DNA of 64,000 nucleotides from Kitasatospora terrestris (GTDB lineage Bacteria; Actinomycetota; Actinomycetes; Streptomycetales; Streptomycetaceae), in NCBI RefSeq assembly GCF_039542905.1, contig NZ_BAABIS010000001.1, forward strand, positions 3,658,001-3,722,000, written 5' to 3'. How positions within the stretch are numbered: the stretch's first letter is position 1; each line of letters opens with the position of its first letter. Of the stretch, positions 51,682 through 61,678 are shown piece by piece. Under the pieces are notes generated by a model. That model did no database searches, was not told the origin of the DNA, and was given only the letters and a program-made list of their open reading frames with translations. Position numbers and translations under genes: made by a program.

Positions 51682-52620
51682 ATGGCCGCGCTGCGAAGGC
51701 TCACCCGGGCAAGGCGTTCCCCCGACGAACGGACCGCACTGGCGGGCGAGGCCGCCGCCGAGGCGGCCGAGGCGGGCCTGGAGGCGGCACCGGCCGCCAG
51801 GGCCCCGCGCGCGCCCGCCGAGGACCACACGCCGACCCCGGGCGACCCGCGGGCCGCCGCGTTCTTCGACTGCGACAACACCATCCTGCGCGGCGCCGCG
51901 ATCTTCTACCTCGGGGTCGGCCTGTACCGCCGCCGGTTCGTCACCCGCCGCGACGTCGCCCGCTTCGTCTGGCAGCAGGCCTGCTTCCGGCTGCGCGGCT
52001 CGGAGGACCCGGCGCACATCGCCGACGCGCAGGACACCGCGCTCTCGCTGGTGGCCGGGAAGCGCACCGCCGACCTGGAGCGGATCTGCGAGGAGATCTT
52101 CGAGCCGGTGCTGGCGGAGAAGATCTGGCCGGGCACCCGCGCCCTGGTGCAGATGCACCAGGACGCGGGCCAGCGGGTCTGGCTGGTCACCGCCGCCCCG
52201 CAGGAGGTGGCCCGGATCATCGCCCGCCGGCTCGGCATGACCGGCGCGCTCGGCACCGTCGCGGAGACCGCCGACGGCGAGTACACCGGCCGGCTGGTCG
52301 GCGGGCTGCTGCACGGCCCGGCCAAGGCGGCCGCGGTGCAGGCGCTGGCCCGCCGCGAGCGGCTGGACCTGGCCCGGTGCGCGGCGTTCAGCGACTCGGC
52401 GAACGACATCCCGATGCTCGGCCTGGTCGGCCACCCGTACGTGATCAACCCGGACGCGGCGCTGCGCCGGCACGCCCGCGCGATGGGCTGGCGGGTGCGG
52501 GACTTCCGGACCGGCCGCAAGGCGGCCCGGGTCGGGCTGCCGGCCGCCGCCGGGCTCGGTGTGGCGGCCGGCGCGGCCGCCGTGCTGCTCGCCCAGCGCC
52601 GCCGCCGGGCCGCCGCCTGA
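51682..52620 (+). CDS. HAD-IB family hydrolase with C-terminal membrane segment
   Basis: A 312-residue phosphoserine-phosphatase-like protein. HAD motif I is AFFDCDNTIL (about residues 60-69), motif II VWLVTAAPQ and motif IV FSDSANDIPML. The N-terminal 55 residues are low-complexity; the C-terminus has a hydrophobic stretch (AAAGLGVAAGAAAVLLA) ending in arginines, a possible tail anchor. It is the gene before bldN, as in S. coelicolor as I recall. TATGCT just upstream of the ATG could be a -10 giving a near-leaderless message. Confidence 0.87.
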   Translation: MAALRRLTRARRSPDERTALAGEAAAEAAEAGLEAAPAARAPRAPAEDHTPTPGDPRAAAFFDCDNTILRGAAIFYLGVGLYRRRFVTRRDVARFVWQQACFRLRGSEDPAHIADAQDTALSLVAGKRTADLERICEEIFEPVLAEKIWPGTRALVQMHQDAGQRVWLVTAAPQEVARIIARRLGMTGALGTVAETADGEYTGRLVGGLLHGPAKAAAVQALARRERLDLARCAAFSDSANDIPMLGLVGHPYVINPDAALRRHARAMGWRVRDFRTGRKAARVGLPAAAGLGVAAGAAAVLLAQRRRRAAA

Positions 52621-53099
52621 ACCCGCTCGGGCCACCCGCCGGGCCGCCGCCCGGACCCCCGTCAACCTGCGGCGATCCGATCCACCCCGACGGTGATCCG
52701 GACTCACACCCAGGCGTGAACCGGGACACCCCGGCGGGTACTTCGCATCAGACCGCCGGTGACCGGAACTGATCGTTCGACGTCTCGGGAAAGTCGGGGG
52801 TTGCGAAGCGCCAAGGCTGGGAAACCGGCGCCCCCGCAGCGAAATCGGTCACACCGTGCGCACAGGCGATCACGTTGAGCCGGATGGATGGCGGCAATTT
52901 CGATCAGTGACAGGTGAATATGCGCAAGAAGTGGACCTCATCCGACCACTTCGACCACAGGGTGTAGCTGTCATTGCACAAAGCGTTATTCTCTCCTGGA
53001 CGCACGCCACCCGCGCGTCCCCGCTGACGAGGGGTCGGGAGTGTGCTCTCCGCGCCGGCGGAGGTGAATCCCGTCCACAGTTCTGCCTCTGGGAGTCCC
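52621..53099. other. Long regulatory region upstream of bldN
   Basis: This 479-bp gap without a gene has low coding signal and an unusually AT-rich stretch at about 52880-52995. It contains the TCAC/GTGA palindrome at 52704 and TCAGTGACAGGTGA near 52905. A long leader and control region is expected for bldN; I cannot place the promoter with confidence. Confidence 0.6.
52704..52719. promoter_or_regulatory. Possible BldD-like palindrome upstream of bldN
   Basis: TCACACCCAGGCGTGA is an imperfect palindrome with outer TCAC/GTGA. BldD sites have this general form, although the spacing here is one base longer than the published 15-bp pattern. bldN is a known BldD target in S. coelicolor. It lies 380 bp before the start. 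Confidence 0.25.
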
Positions 53100-53978
53100 G
53101 TGTACCCACCCGTCCGGAACGACGCGCCAGCCACCTCCCGCCCGTCGACCGCCACCCTGCGCCGCGGTGCGAGCCTGGAGCGGCTGTGGGCCGCGATCCG
53201 CGAGTTCGAACTCCTGGTCCCCCAACCCGCCGTGGCCGGTGCCGCGTTCGTCCGCCCCGTCACCGTCCGCCCGCAGCTCCCCGGCGTCCTGCAGCGCTCC
53301 ACCGCCACCGGCACGTCCTCCGGCACCTCCGCCGGCTCCGCGACGGGCCGCGGCCGCGCCACCACCGTCGGCTCCCCGCGGACCCGCGCCCGGACGGCCC
53401 CCACCGGGCCGGGCACCGGCACCGAGACCGAGCACAACCCGATCGTCGACCTGGTCGAGCGCGCCCAGAACGGGGAGAGCGAGGCCTTCGGCCGGCTCTA
53501 CGACCACTACGCCGACACCGTCTACCGGTACATCTACTACCGGGTCGGCAGCCGGGCCACCGCCGAGGACCTGACCAGCGAGACCTTCCTGCGGGCGCTG
53601 CGCCGGATCGGCACCTTCACCTGGCAGGGCCGGGACTTCGGCGCCTGGCTGGTCACCATCGCCCGCAACCTGGTCGCCGACCACTTCAAGTCCAGCCGCT
53701 TCCGGCTGGAGGTGACCACCGGCGAGATGCTCGACTCCAACGAGTGCGAGCGCAGCCCGGAGGACTCCGTGCTGGAGTCGCTGTCCAACGCCGCGCTGCT
53801 GGAGGCCGTCCGGCGGCTCAACCCGCAGCAGCAGGAGTGCGTCACCCTCCGCTTCCTGCAGGGCCTCTCGGTCGCCGAGACGGCACGGATCATGGGCAAG
53901 AACGAGGGCGCCATCAAGACCCTCCAGTACCGCGCCGTCCGCACCCTGGCCCGGCTGCTGCCGCCCGACGCCCGGTGA
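53100..53978 (+). CDS. bldN: ECF sigma factor BldN
   Basis: A 292-residue developmental sigma factor needed for aerial hyphae. The first about 112 residues are a non-conserved pro-sequence, the later part rich in Thr, Gly, Ser and Arg; BldN is processed by removal of this part. Region 2 follows (DLVERAQNGESEAFGRLYDH, TSETFLRALRRIGTFTWQGR) and region 4 (LSVAETARIMGKNEGAIKTL). The GTG start has GGGAG upstream. Its regulon includes chaplins, rodlins and rsbN, all present in this window. Confidence 0.95.
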   Translation: MYPPVRNDAPATSRPSTATLRRGASLERLWAAIREFELLVPQPAVAGAAFVRPVTVRPQLPGVLQRSTATGTSSGTSAGSATGRGRATTVGSPRTRARTAPTGPGTGTETEHNPIVDLVERAQNGESEAFGRLYDHYADTVYRYIYYRVGSRATAEDLTSETFLRALRRIGTFTWQGRDFGAWLVTIARNLVADHFKSSRFRLEVTTGEMLDSNECERSPEDSVLESLSNAALLEAVRRLNPQQQECVTLRFLQGLSVAETARIMGKNEGAIKTLQYRAVRTLARLLPPDAR

Positions 53979-54071
53979 CCGCGTGATCCGGGCCGTGATA
54001 TCCGACGGACCGTCACCGGCCTTCCGGCACGCACACGTGCGGGTGAAGAGGCGGTCACATGATCAGAGCTG

Positions 54072-54100
54072 CGTAACCGACCGCCGACACCGCTCGTTGG
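54072..54100 (+). promoter_or_regulatory. BldN-type promoter for rsbN
   Basis: CGTAAC (54072-54077) and CGTTGG (54095-54100) with 17 bp between lie in the 255-bp gap between bldN and rsbN. rsbN is a known BldN target, so this makes a negative feedback loop. The predicted leader is about 127 nt. Confidence 0.65.
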
Positions 54101-54233
54101 CCAGCGTGCAGTCCGCCACCGGGTCTTCAGTCAAGTGGGATCCAGACCTGTCACCCGATGGTGTGGTTTCGGCCAGCCGGGGCAACCGTCCGGCCGGCCA
54201 CGGTGTCGAACACGACGAAGGGAGGTGTGGCCC

Positions 54234-55421
54234 GTGACGGCAAACGTGCTGGAGCACCGGCGGGCGAAGTCCTTCGCCGAGGCGCTGGAGGCCCACCAGG
54301 CTGAGAACGGGAGCACCGGCTCGCACCGGGCCGGCTCCACCGCGATGGCCGAGCTGTTCGCCATCGCCGACTCGCTCGGCGCACTGCCCGAGCCCGAGCT
54401 GAGCCCCGAGGTGCGGACGGTCCAACGCGCCCAGTTGATGGCCGCGTTCGAGCAGGAGTGGGCCGGCGGCGGGGCCGCGGCGGCCGTGCCCAAGCAGCGC
54501 GGCCACCGGGCCGCCCGGGCCCGCCGCACCCGTTGGGGCCGCCGCCTGGTGATCGGCGGCCTGGTCGGCGCCGTCGCCGTCGGCAGCTTCGCCGGCGCGG
54601 CCGCCGCGGCCGGCAACGCGCTGCCCGGGGACGCCCTGTACGGCATGAAGCGCGGCCTCGAAGGCCTCCGCCTGGACTGGGCCGACTCCGACGCCGAGCG
54701 CGGCGCCCTGCTCCTGCAGCAGGCCTCCACCCGGCTCGACGAGGCGCAGTCCCTGCTCAACCGGGACGGCTCGCCGACCGCGCTCAGCCCCGGCACCGTG
54801 GAGCAGGTCCGCCGCGCGCTCGACGACATGCACGCCGAGGCGCTGCGCGGCCGCGACCTGCTGCGCTCGGTGTACCGGTCCAACGGCTCCCTCGCCCCGA
54901 TGCAGAAGCTGGCCAGCTTCGCCGGCGGCCAGGACTCGCGCTGGACGGCGATGCAGAGCCGGCTCCCGTCCGGTCTGGCCACCCAGGCCGGCAAGGTCGA
55001 CCGCCTCTTCGAGGACATAAGCGAGGACGTCGCGCCCCTCCGCCTGGAGCAGCCCACCGGCACGACCGGCGGCTCCGGCGGGGGGACGGGCGGCGCCCAG
55101 CAGTCCCCCGGCACCACCGGCGGCGCCGGCACCACGGCGGGGACGGGCACCCAGCGCGGCGGCCCCGGCTCCGCGCCCACCGCGCACGGCACCGGCACCA
55201 CGTCCGGGACGGGCACCGCGCCGTCGACCGCGCCGGGCCTCGGCTCGGTCCTCAACCCGCTGACCGGTCCGCTGACCGGCGGCGGTGCCACGCCGAGCCC
55301 CTCGGCCGGCGCGCAGGACGCGGGCTCCAGCCCCTCGGGCGCGGCCTCGCCGGAGCCCCAGCAGGGCCTGAGCATCCCGCCGCTGATCCCGGGCCTGCTG
55401 CCCGGTCTCACCCTGGGCTAG
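54234..55421 (+). CDS. rsbN: Anti-sigma factor RsbN (DUF5667 family)
   Basis: A 395-residue membrane protein that sequesters BldN. Residues 1-100 are the cytoplasmic sigma-binding part (VLEHRRAKSFAEALEAHQAE, RRTRWGRR before the membrane), residues about 104-124 are one membrane helix (LVIGGLVGAVAVGSFAGA), and residues about 125-230 are the extracytoplasmic DUF5667 domain (ALPGDALYGMKRGLEGLRLD). The last 130 residues are a Gly/Thr/Pro/Ser-rich tail, probably wall-spanning. The GTG start has GGGAGG upstream. Directly downstream of bldN, as in S. venezuelae. Confidence 0.93.
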   Translation: MTANVLEHRRAKSFAEALEAHQAENGSTGSHRAGSTAMAELFAIADSLGALPEPELSPEVRTVQRAQLMAAFEQEWAGGGAAAAVPKQRGHRAARARRTRWGRRLVIGGLVGAVAVGSFAGAAAAAGNALPGDALYGMKRGLEGLRLDWADSDAERGALLLQQASTRLDEAQSLLNRDGSPTALSPGTVEQVRRALDDMHAEALRGRDLLRSVYRSNGSLAPMQKLASFAGGQDSRWTAMQSRLPSGLATQAGKVDRLFEDISEDVAPLRLEQPTGTTGGSGGGTGGAQQSPGTTGGAGTTAGTGTQRGGPGSAPTAHGTGTTSGTGTAPSTAPGLGSVLNPLTGPLTGGGATPSPSAGAQDAGSSPSGAASPEPQQGLSIPPLIPGLLPGLTLG

Positions 55422-55431
55422 CGCAACGCCC

Positions 55432-55470
55432 GAGACGGAGACGCCCCGCCCCCGGCGGGGCGTCTCCGTC

Positions 55471-55472
<2 letters not shown>
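55432..55472. terminator. Bidirectional terminator between rsbN and the acyltransferase
   Basis: A perfect 19-bp stem (55432-55450 with 55454-55472; arm GAGACGGAGACGCCCCGCC) with a CCC loop lies between convergent genes. Its right arm runs into the acyltransferase stop codon. Confidence 0.8.
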
Positions 55473-56475
<1,003 letters not shown>

Positions 56476-56482
56476 CGCGTCC

Positions 56483-57565
56483 TCAACTCCTGGTCCGGGA
56501 AGGGCCGGTACGGCGGTCGGTCGGGGGGTCGGTGCGGGGGGTGTCGCCGAGCAGCCCGGCGATCCGGTCGGTGACGGCGGTCAGCCGCTCGGGCGGCAGC
56601 AGGCCGGTGCGCTGCGCGGCGGCGAAGTCCGCGAAGGCCTCGGCGGTGCTGAAGGCCGGCGTGTAGCCGAACGTGCCGCGCAGCTGGGAGGTGTCCACCA
56701 CCCGTCCGTGGGTGAGCAGTTGGAGCTGCTCGTGGGACATGTCGGCGAGCCGGGTCTGCCGGACCAGCCCGGCCACCACGCCGAGCGCGGGCCGCAGCAG
56801 CGGGACGGTGGGCCGGCCGAGCCGGCGGGCGCACTGGGAGAGCAGCAGGACGCCGTCCCCGGCGACGTTGAAGGTCCCGGTGTTGCTGGTGCCCGGCCGC
56901 GGGTCGAGCGCGGAGCGGCGGAGCACCTCGACCGCGTCGTCCTCGTGGACGAACTGCAGCCGGGGGTCGAAGCCGAGCACGGTGGGCAGCAGCGGCAGCG
57001 CGAAGTACGCGGCGAGCGGGGTGTCGCCGGCCGGGCCGACGATGTTGGCGAAGCGCAGCACGGTCACCGCGACGTCGGGGCGCCGGCGGGCGAAGCCGCG
57101 GACGTAGCCCTCGACCTCGGCGGCGTCCTTGGCGAAGCCGCCGGCGGGCAGGTCCTTGGGCTGCATCCGTTCGCCGAACACGGCGGGGTCGCGCGGCGCG
57201 GAACCGTACACGGCGGTGGTGGACTTCACCACCAGGCGCCGCACCCCGGGGGCCTTCTGGCAGGCGCCGAGGAGCTGCATGGTGCCGATGACGTTGGTCT
57301 CCTTGACCGCGGCGCGGCCGCCGTGGCCGGTGGCGCTCACGTTGAGGTGGACCACGGTGTCGACGTCGTGCTCGGCGATCACCCGCGCGACGGCGGGGCG
57401 TCGCAGGTCGACCATGGCGACGTGCACCTTGGCGGGCAGTTCGGCGGCGGGCGGTTGGAGGTCGACGCCGACCACCCGGTCGACGCCCGGGTCGGCGGCG
57501 ATCTCGGCGGCGAACCGGGCCCCGAGGTTCCGGGCCACACCGGTGACGAGCACGACCTTGCCCAC
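56483..57565 (-). CDS. NAD-dependent epimerase/dehydratase family protein
   Basis: A 360-residue extended SDR. The NAD-binding start is KVVLVTGVARNLGARFAAEI, a variant of the GxxGxxG motif, and the expected catalytic YxxxK is not obvious: the corresponding segment reads AGGFAKDAAEVEGYVRGF. Activity may therefore be altered or the protein may only bind cofactor. The GTG at 57565 is preceded by GAGGAGG. It shares a transcript with the PlsC-like gene. Confidence 0.85.
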   Translation of the reverse strand: MGKVVLVTGVARNLGARFAAEIAADPGVDRVVGVDLQPPAAELPAKVHVAMVDLRRPAVARVIAEHDVDTVVHLNVSATGHGGRAAVKETNVIGTMQLLGACQKAPGVRRLVVKSTTAVYGSAPRDPAVFGERMQPKDLPAGGFAKDAAEVEGYVRGFARRRPDVAVTVLRFANIVGPAGDTPLAAYFALPLLPTVLGFDPRLQFVHEDDAVEVLRRSALDPRPGTSNTGTFNVAGDGVLLLSQCARRLGRPTVPLLRPALGVVAGLVRQTRLADMSHEQLQLLTHGRVVDTSQLRGTFGYTPAFSTAEAFADFAAAQRTGLLPPERLTAVTDRIAGLLGDTPRTDPPTDRRTGPSRTRS

Positions 57566-57707
57566 GTTCCCGGATCCTCCTCGCGCTCGGCTCCCGACCT
57601 GCACCGTACCGCGTCGCCGTTTCGCCGGTGGAAACGCCACTGCCCGCCCCGGAGGTTTCTCCGGAACGGGCAGTCGCTGACACCTAGGACGCGAGGCGCC
57701 GTGGGTG

Positions 57708-57806
57708 CTACTTCTTGTTGCGACGCTGCACGCGAGTGCGCTTCAGAAGCTTGCGGTGCTTCTTCTTGGCCATACGCTTGCGACGCTTCTTGATGACAGA
57801 GCCCAC
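57708..57806 (-). CDS. Ribosomal small-subunit protein bS22 (AURKAIP1/COX24 type), 32 aa
   Basis: A very short basic protein: [20 protein letters not shown] followed by [12 protein letters not shown]. This is the actinobacterial 30S subunit protein bS22, of which the mammalian relative is AURKAIP1. It starts at a GTG with GAGG 8 bp upstream and ends in TAG. Its extreme Lys/Arg content and position upstream of the epimerase and downstream of the BdtA-like gene fit the conserved arrangement in Streptomyces. Confidence 0.92.
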   Translation of the reverse strand: MGSVIKKRRKRMAKKKHRKLLKRTRVQRRNKK

Positions 57807-57931
57807 GGAACATTCCTCGCTCACTCGGACCCGCGCCCGTGAGAGACGGGAGTCCATACGACTGACGGAGGCCTTAGCCTACCCTCCACGCCGCGTTTGC
57901 CGTAATCGGTGCCCCCGGTTACGTGTCCGAC

Positions 57932-58141
57932 CTACGCGCTCTGCAACCTCACGTAGGACTCCTCCAGGTACTCGTGAACCTTCTGCTCGGGCACGCGGAA
58001 GGAGCGGCCGACCCTGATGGCCGGAAGCTCGCCGCTGTGTACCAGTCGGTACACCGTCATCTTGGACACCCGCATGACAGCGGCCACTTCGGCCACGGTC
58101 AGAAAGACGACATCCTGCAGAGGGCGCTCGCCGGAACTCAT
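57932..58141 (-). CDS. BdtA-like helix-turn-helix regulator (excisionase/BldC type)
   Basis: A 69-residue DNA-binding protein with a MerR/excisionase-type winged helix: FLTVAEVAAVMRVSKMTVYR, then LVHSGELPAIRVGRSFRVPE, then a short C-terminal helix. Its position near bldN-rsbN and bS22 matches S. coelicolor bdtA (a BldD target), which I name by recall of context, not by alignment. The ATG at 58141 starts the domain; an upstream GTG at 58207 in the same frame is possible. Confidence 0.85.
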   Translation of the reverse strand: MSSGERPLQDVVFLTVAEVAAVMRVSKMTVYRLVHSGELPAIRVGRSFRVPEQKVHEYLEESYVRLQSA

Positions 58142-58268
58142 GACCTCACCCGACCCTTTTCCGTGTGTGCAAGGCACCGGCTTCCCCTCCGGTGACTCCA
58201 CCGGCACACGCGTATCCCCAGAGTAGTTATGCGTGGTACGGGTGGGAAGAGGGTGTCCGCGGGTCCTT

Positions 58269-59168
58269 CTACAATGCGAGATCCGCCCGTTGCAGTACGT
58301 AGTCGCTCAGCGGTCCGTAGCAGGCGGGCGCGGACCCGTCGTCCACCGGCACCACCACGGCGACCGTGCCCTCCTCCTCCGCGGCGAACGGGGCGACGTC
58401 GTTGCAGTCGGCGAGGCCGCCCGCGGGGATGCCGAGGCGGCCGGCCCCGCAGAGCCAGCCGTGGTCGCCGAGCACCAGGTCGGGCGGGGGGTGCCCGGCG
58501 TCGGCGAGGGCGGCCAGGGTGAGCCGGACCGGCTGCGGGGAGTGGGTGTGGCGCAGCTCCCCGGCCGCCGTTCCGCCGCGGCCGCGGGCGCCGCCGGACC
58601 GGCCTGCGGCGAACTCCGGGTAGCCGTCCAGGTCGCGGATCACGGTCACCGCGCCGACCGCGTCGGTGATCCGGCCGCGCTCGCCCTCGGGGGTGGGCTC
58701 ACGGAAGCGCAGACCGCGCACCGGGGCGTGCACGCGGCACCCGGCCGCTTCGAGCGCCCGCACGAGCGCCCCGTGGAAGCCGGGGAGCTTCTGCGGGTGC
58801 CCGGTGCCCGCCAGCACGGTGCCGCGGGCGTCGGCGGTGGCCCGGAGCAGCGCGGCGAGGCGGTCCAGGGCGTCCAGGGTGCGTTCGGGGTCGATGGTGT
58901 CGGGCCCCTCGGTGTACCGGGGGTCGGGGTCGACGCCGACCCTGGCCGCCATCATCGCGAGGACGGCGGCCTCGTCCCAGCGGCGCTCGGGGTCGAGGCC
59001 CATCAGCGCCTTGGGGTCGGCCTGCGCGAACAGCCGGTAGTGGCGCAGGTTGTTCTGCCGGGGCGTGGGGACCTCCGGGCCGGCCAGCCGGGTGCGCAGC
59101 AGGTGGTCGCGCAGCGCGTCGCGGGTGACCGGCGGCCGGCCGGCCGGGGTGCGGCCCGGGGCGGTCAC
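58269..59168 (-). CDS. Phosphatase-like hydrolase of unknown substrate
   Basis: A 299-residue protein. Histidine- and aspartate-rich stretches (DLVLGDHGWLCGAGRLGIPA, GLADCNDVAPFA) fit an actinomycete family annotated as phosphatases. The GTG start overlaps the AcuC stop by 4 bp, so the two genes are coupled. The reaction cannot be fixed from the motifs alone. The C-terminus lies next to the divergent BdtA region. Confidence 0.7.
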   Translation of the reverse strand: MTAPGRTPAGRPPVTRDALRDHLLRTRLAGPEVPTPRQNNLRHYRLFAQADPKALMGLDPERRWDEAAVLAMMAARVGVDPDPRYTEGPDTIDPERTLDALDRLAALLRATADARGTVLAGTGHPQKLPGFHGALVRALEAAGCRVHAPVRGLRFREPTPEGERGRITDAVGAVTVIRDLDGYPEFAAGRSGGARGRGGTAAGELRHTHSPQPVRLTLAALADAGHPPPDLVLGDHGWLCGAGRLGIPAGGLADCNDVAPFAAEEEGTVAVVVPVDDGSAPACYGPLSDYVLQRADLAL

Positions 59169-60352
59169 GGCATCAGCCCGTGGTGCGGGAGGACGGCCCG
59201 GCGGGCGGCCAGGATCGCCTGGTCGAGGCGGTCGCCGGGGTCGTAGCCGCCGTCGTGGAAGTCCTTCCAGTCGGGGGTGGCGCCGTCGGTCATCCGCATC
59301 GGCGCCTGCTGCCGGGTGAGCCGGAAGACCTCGGCGCGCCAGTCCTCGGGGGTCTCGGTGGCCGGGTCGACGGGGCGGCCGGCGGCGGTGGCGACCAGGT
59401 GCGTCCAGGCTCTGGGGACGACGTCCACCACCGCGTACCCGCCGCCGCCGGTGGCGACCCAACGGCCCTCGGCGTGCTCGTGGGCCAGGTGGTGGATCGA
59501 CTCGGCGATCACCCGCTGGGCGTCCAGCGACACCGCGAGGTGGGCCAGCGGGTCCTCGACGTGGGTGTCGGCGCCGTGCTGGGTGACCAGGACCTGGGGG
59601 CGGAAGGCGGCGAGCAGTTCGGGCACGAGCGCGTGGAAGGCGCGCAGCCAGCCCGCGTCGCCGGTGCCGGCCGGGAGCGGCAGGTTGGCGGCGGTGCCGG
59701 GGGCGTCCGGGCCGCCGGTCTCGGTGGACCAGCCGGTCTGCGGGAAGAGGGTGGCGGGGCTCTCGTGGAGCGAGACGGTGAGCACCCGGGGGTCGTTCCA
59801 GAACGCCTGCTGCACGCCGTCGCCGTGGTGGACGTCCACGTCGACGTAGGCGACCCGTTCGGCGCCGAGCTCCAGCAGGCGGGCGATGGCGAGCGCCGGG
59901 TCGTTGTAGATGCAGAAGCCGGACGCGGTGTCCGGCATGGCGTGGTGCAGGCCGCCGGTGAAGTTCACCGCGTGCGGGGTCTCGCCGCGCCAGACCGCCT
60001 CGGCGGCGGCGACCGACTGACCGGCGATCAGCGCGGAGGCCGTGTGCAGGCCGGGGAACGTCCAGTTGTCGTCGGTGCCGAGGCCGTGCGGGGCGTCCTC
60101 GCCCGTCGGGTCGGCGGCGGCCCGCTTCACCGCCTCGATGTACCCGGCGCTGTGCACCAGCCGCAGCGTCGACTCCCCGGCGGCCGGTGCCGACCGGACG
60201 GTGACCGCCGGGTCCCGGGCGAGGCCCAGGGACTCCACCAGCCGCATGGTCAGGGCCAGTCGGGTCGGGTCCATCGGGTGGCCCGGACCGAAGTCGTACG
60301 CGGTCGCGGCCTCGTCCCAGAACAGTTGCAGGGCACAGCGGGTGTCCACCAT
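59165..60352 (-). CDS. acuC: Acetoin utilization/histone deacetylase-family protein AcuC
   Basis: A 395-residue zinc-dependent class of the HDAC superfamily that deacetylates proteins such as acetyl-CoA synthetase in Bacillus. The active-site signatures are present: NFTGGLHHAMPDTASGFCIY, YVDVDVHHGDGVQQAF and VTQHGADTHVEDPLAH. It starts at ATG 60352 (domain start); GTGs at 60358 and 60361 are in frame. Translationally coupled with the phosphatase-like gene. It is co-directional with the MFS gene across a 17-bp gap. Confidence 0.9.
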   Translation of the reverse strand: MVDTRCALQLFWDEAATAYDFGPGHPMDPTRLALTMRLVESLGLARDPAVTVRSAPAAGESTLRLVHSAGYIEAVKRAAADPTGEDAPHGLGTDDNWTFPGLHTASALIAGQSVAAAEAVWRGETPHAVNFTGGLHHAMPDTASGFCIYNDPALAIARLLELGAERVAYVDVDVHHGDGVQQAFWNDPRVLTVSLHESPATLFPQTGWSTETGGPDAPGTAANLPLPAGTGDAGWLRAFHALVPELLAAFRPQVLVTQHGADTHVEDPLAHLAVSLDAQRVIAESIHHLAHEHAEGRWVATGGGGYAVVDVVPRAWTHLVATAAGRPVDPATETPEDWRAEVFRLTRQQAPMRMTDGATPDWKDFHDGGYDPGDRLDQAILAARRAVLPHHGLMP

Positions 60353-60369
60353 GGGCACCACGCTATCGG

Positions 60370-61581
60370 TCAGGCCACGCTCTGCGCTGCGCGCTCCTCG
60401 TCACGCCCGGCCGCGGTCGGCTCCGGGGCGAAGTACCCGCCCAGCGGGACGATCGCCAGGATCAGCACCATCGGCGCGAGGAACGCCCAGCGGTAGGAGC
60501 TCGCGTCGGCGATCGCGCCGACCAGCGGGGAGCCGATCAGGAAGCCGACGTAGTTGAACAGGTTGAGGCGGGCCACCGCGGCGTCGGAGTCGTGCGGGAA
60601 GAGCCGCCCGCCCGCGGCGAAGACCTGCGGGATGATCGCGCAGATGCCGAAGCCCAGCAGCGTGAAGCCGAGGATGCCCGCCCAGGTGCCGGGCGCGGCC
60701 GCCGCGACCGCGAAGCCGGCGGCGGCCAGCAGCGCCCCGCCGCGGACCACCGGCACCGCGCCGAACCGCTGCACCGCCCGGTCGCCGAGCGCCCGGCCGA
60801 GCAGCATCGCCACCATGTAGCCCAGGTAGGACAGCTTGGCGAGGTCCTCCGGGCTGTTCAGCCCGTCGGTGAGGTACTTGACGCTGTAGTTGGAGACCGA
60901 GGCGTCGGCGATGTACGCGAACGCCATCGCCAGGCAGAGCGGCAGCAGCGGCTTCCACGGGATCGAGCGGGCGGCGGCCTCGGCGGCCTCCCGGACGGCG
61001 TCGCCCAGTTCGGCCGGCCCGGCGAACCAGCGGCCGGCCACCAGCGCGGCGGGGATCAGCACCACCGCCGCGCCGCCGAACAGGGTCGGCAGGCCCAGGT
61101 GGTAGTGCGCGCCGAGGCCGGCGACCGCGGCGCCGAGGATGCCGCCGAGGCTGAACGCGGCGTGGAAGCCCAGCATGATCGAGCGGCCGTAGCGGTGCTG
61201 CAGGCCGACCCCGAGCATGTTCATCGAGGCGTCGAGGGCGCCGACCAGCAGGCCGAACAGGCCGAGCGCGAGGGCGAGCGCCCACAGCCGGTCGCCGAAG
61301 CCGGCCAGGGCGAGGGCGGCGCAGACGGCGGGCTGCACGACCCGCAGCACGCCGCGGGCGGTGGTCCGCTTCACCACCCACTCGGAGGTGATGGAGCCGA
61401 CGCCGGCCAGGATCGGCACCGCCGCCAGGAAGACCGGCAGCAGCGAGTCGCTGAGCCCGTACCGGTCCTGGATCTCCGGGATGCAGGTGACCAGCAGGGC
61501 GAAGGTGGTGCCCTGCAGCAGGAAGCTCACCGCCAGGGCGGCGCGCGCCTGCTTCAGGCGTCCGGTGGTCTCTGCCCGCAT
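60370..61581 (-). CDS. MFS transporter
   Basis: A 403-residue 12-helix major facilitator protein with no long loop. Motifs include ALAVSFLLQGTTFALLVTCI in helix 1 and RALGDRAVQRFGAVPVVRGG (motif A-like) between helices 8 and 9. It resembles fucose/sugar permease-like and drug-efflux subgroups. There is nothing nearby to fix its cargo. It lies just upstream of acuC on the same strand. Confidence 0.88.
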   Translation of the reverse strand: MRAETTGRLKQARAALAVSFLLQGTTFALLVTCIPEIQDRYGLSDSLLPVFLAAVPILAGVGSITSEWVVKRTTARGVLRVVQPAVCAALALAGFGDRLWALALALGLFGLLVGALDASMNMLGVGLQHRYGRSIMLGFHAAFSLGGILGAAVAGLGAHYHLGLPTLFGGAAVVLIPAALVAGRWFAGPAELGDAVREAAEAAARSIPWKPLLPLCLAMAFAYIADASVSNYSVKYLTDGLNSPEDLAKLSYLGYMVAMLLGRALGDRAVQRFGAVPVVRGGALLAAAGFAVAAAAPGTWAGILGFTLLGFGICAIIPQVFAAGGRLFPHDSDAAVARLNLFNYVGFLIGSPLVGAIADASSYRWAFLAPMVLILAIVPLGGYFAPEPTAAGRDEERAAQSVA

Positions 61582-61678
61582 CGCCGACCTCGCTCACCAC
61601 CGGCGCTACCCGCCGGTACGAAAAGTGTTGGCGCGAGCGTAGGCGTTCGGTGCGTCCGGCGGGAGGGGGTCGGGGCGA

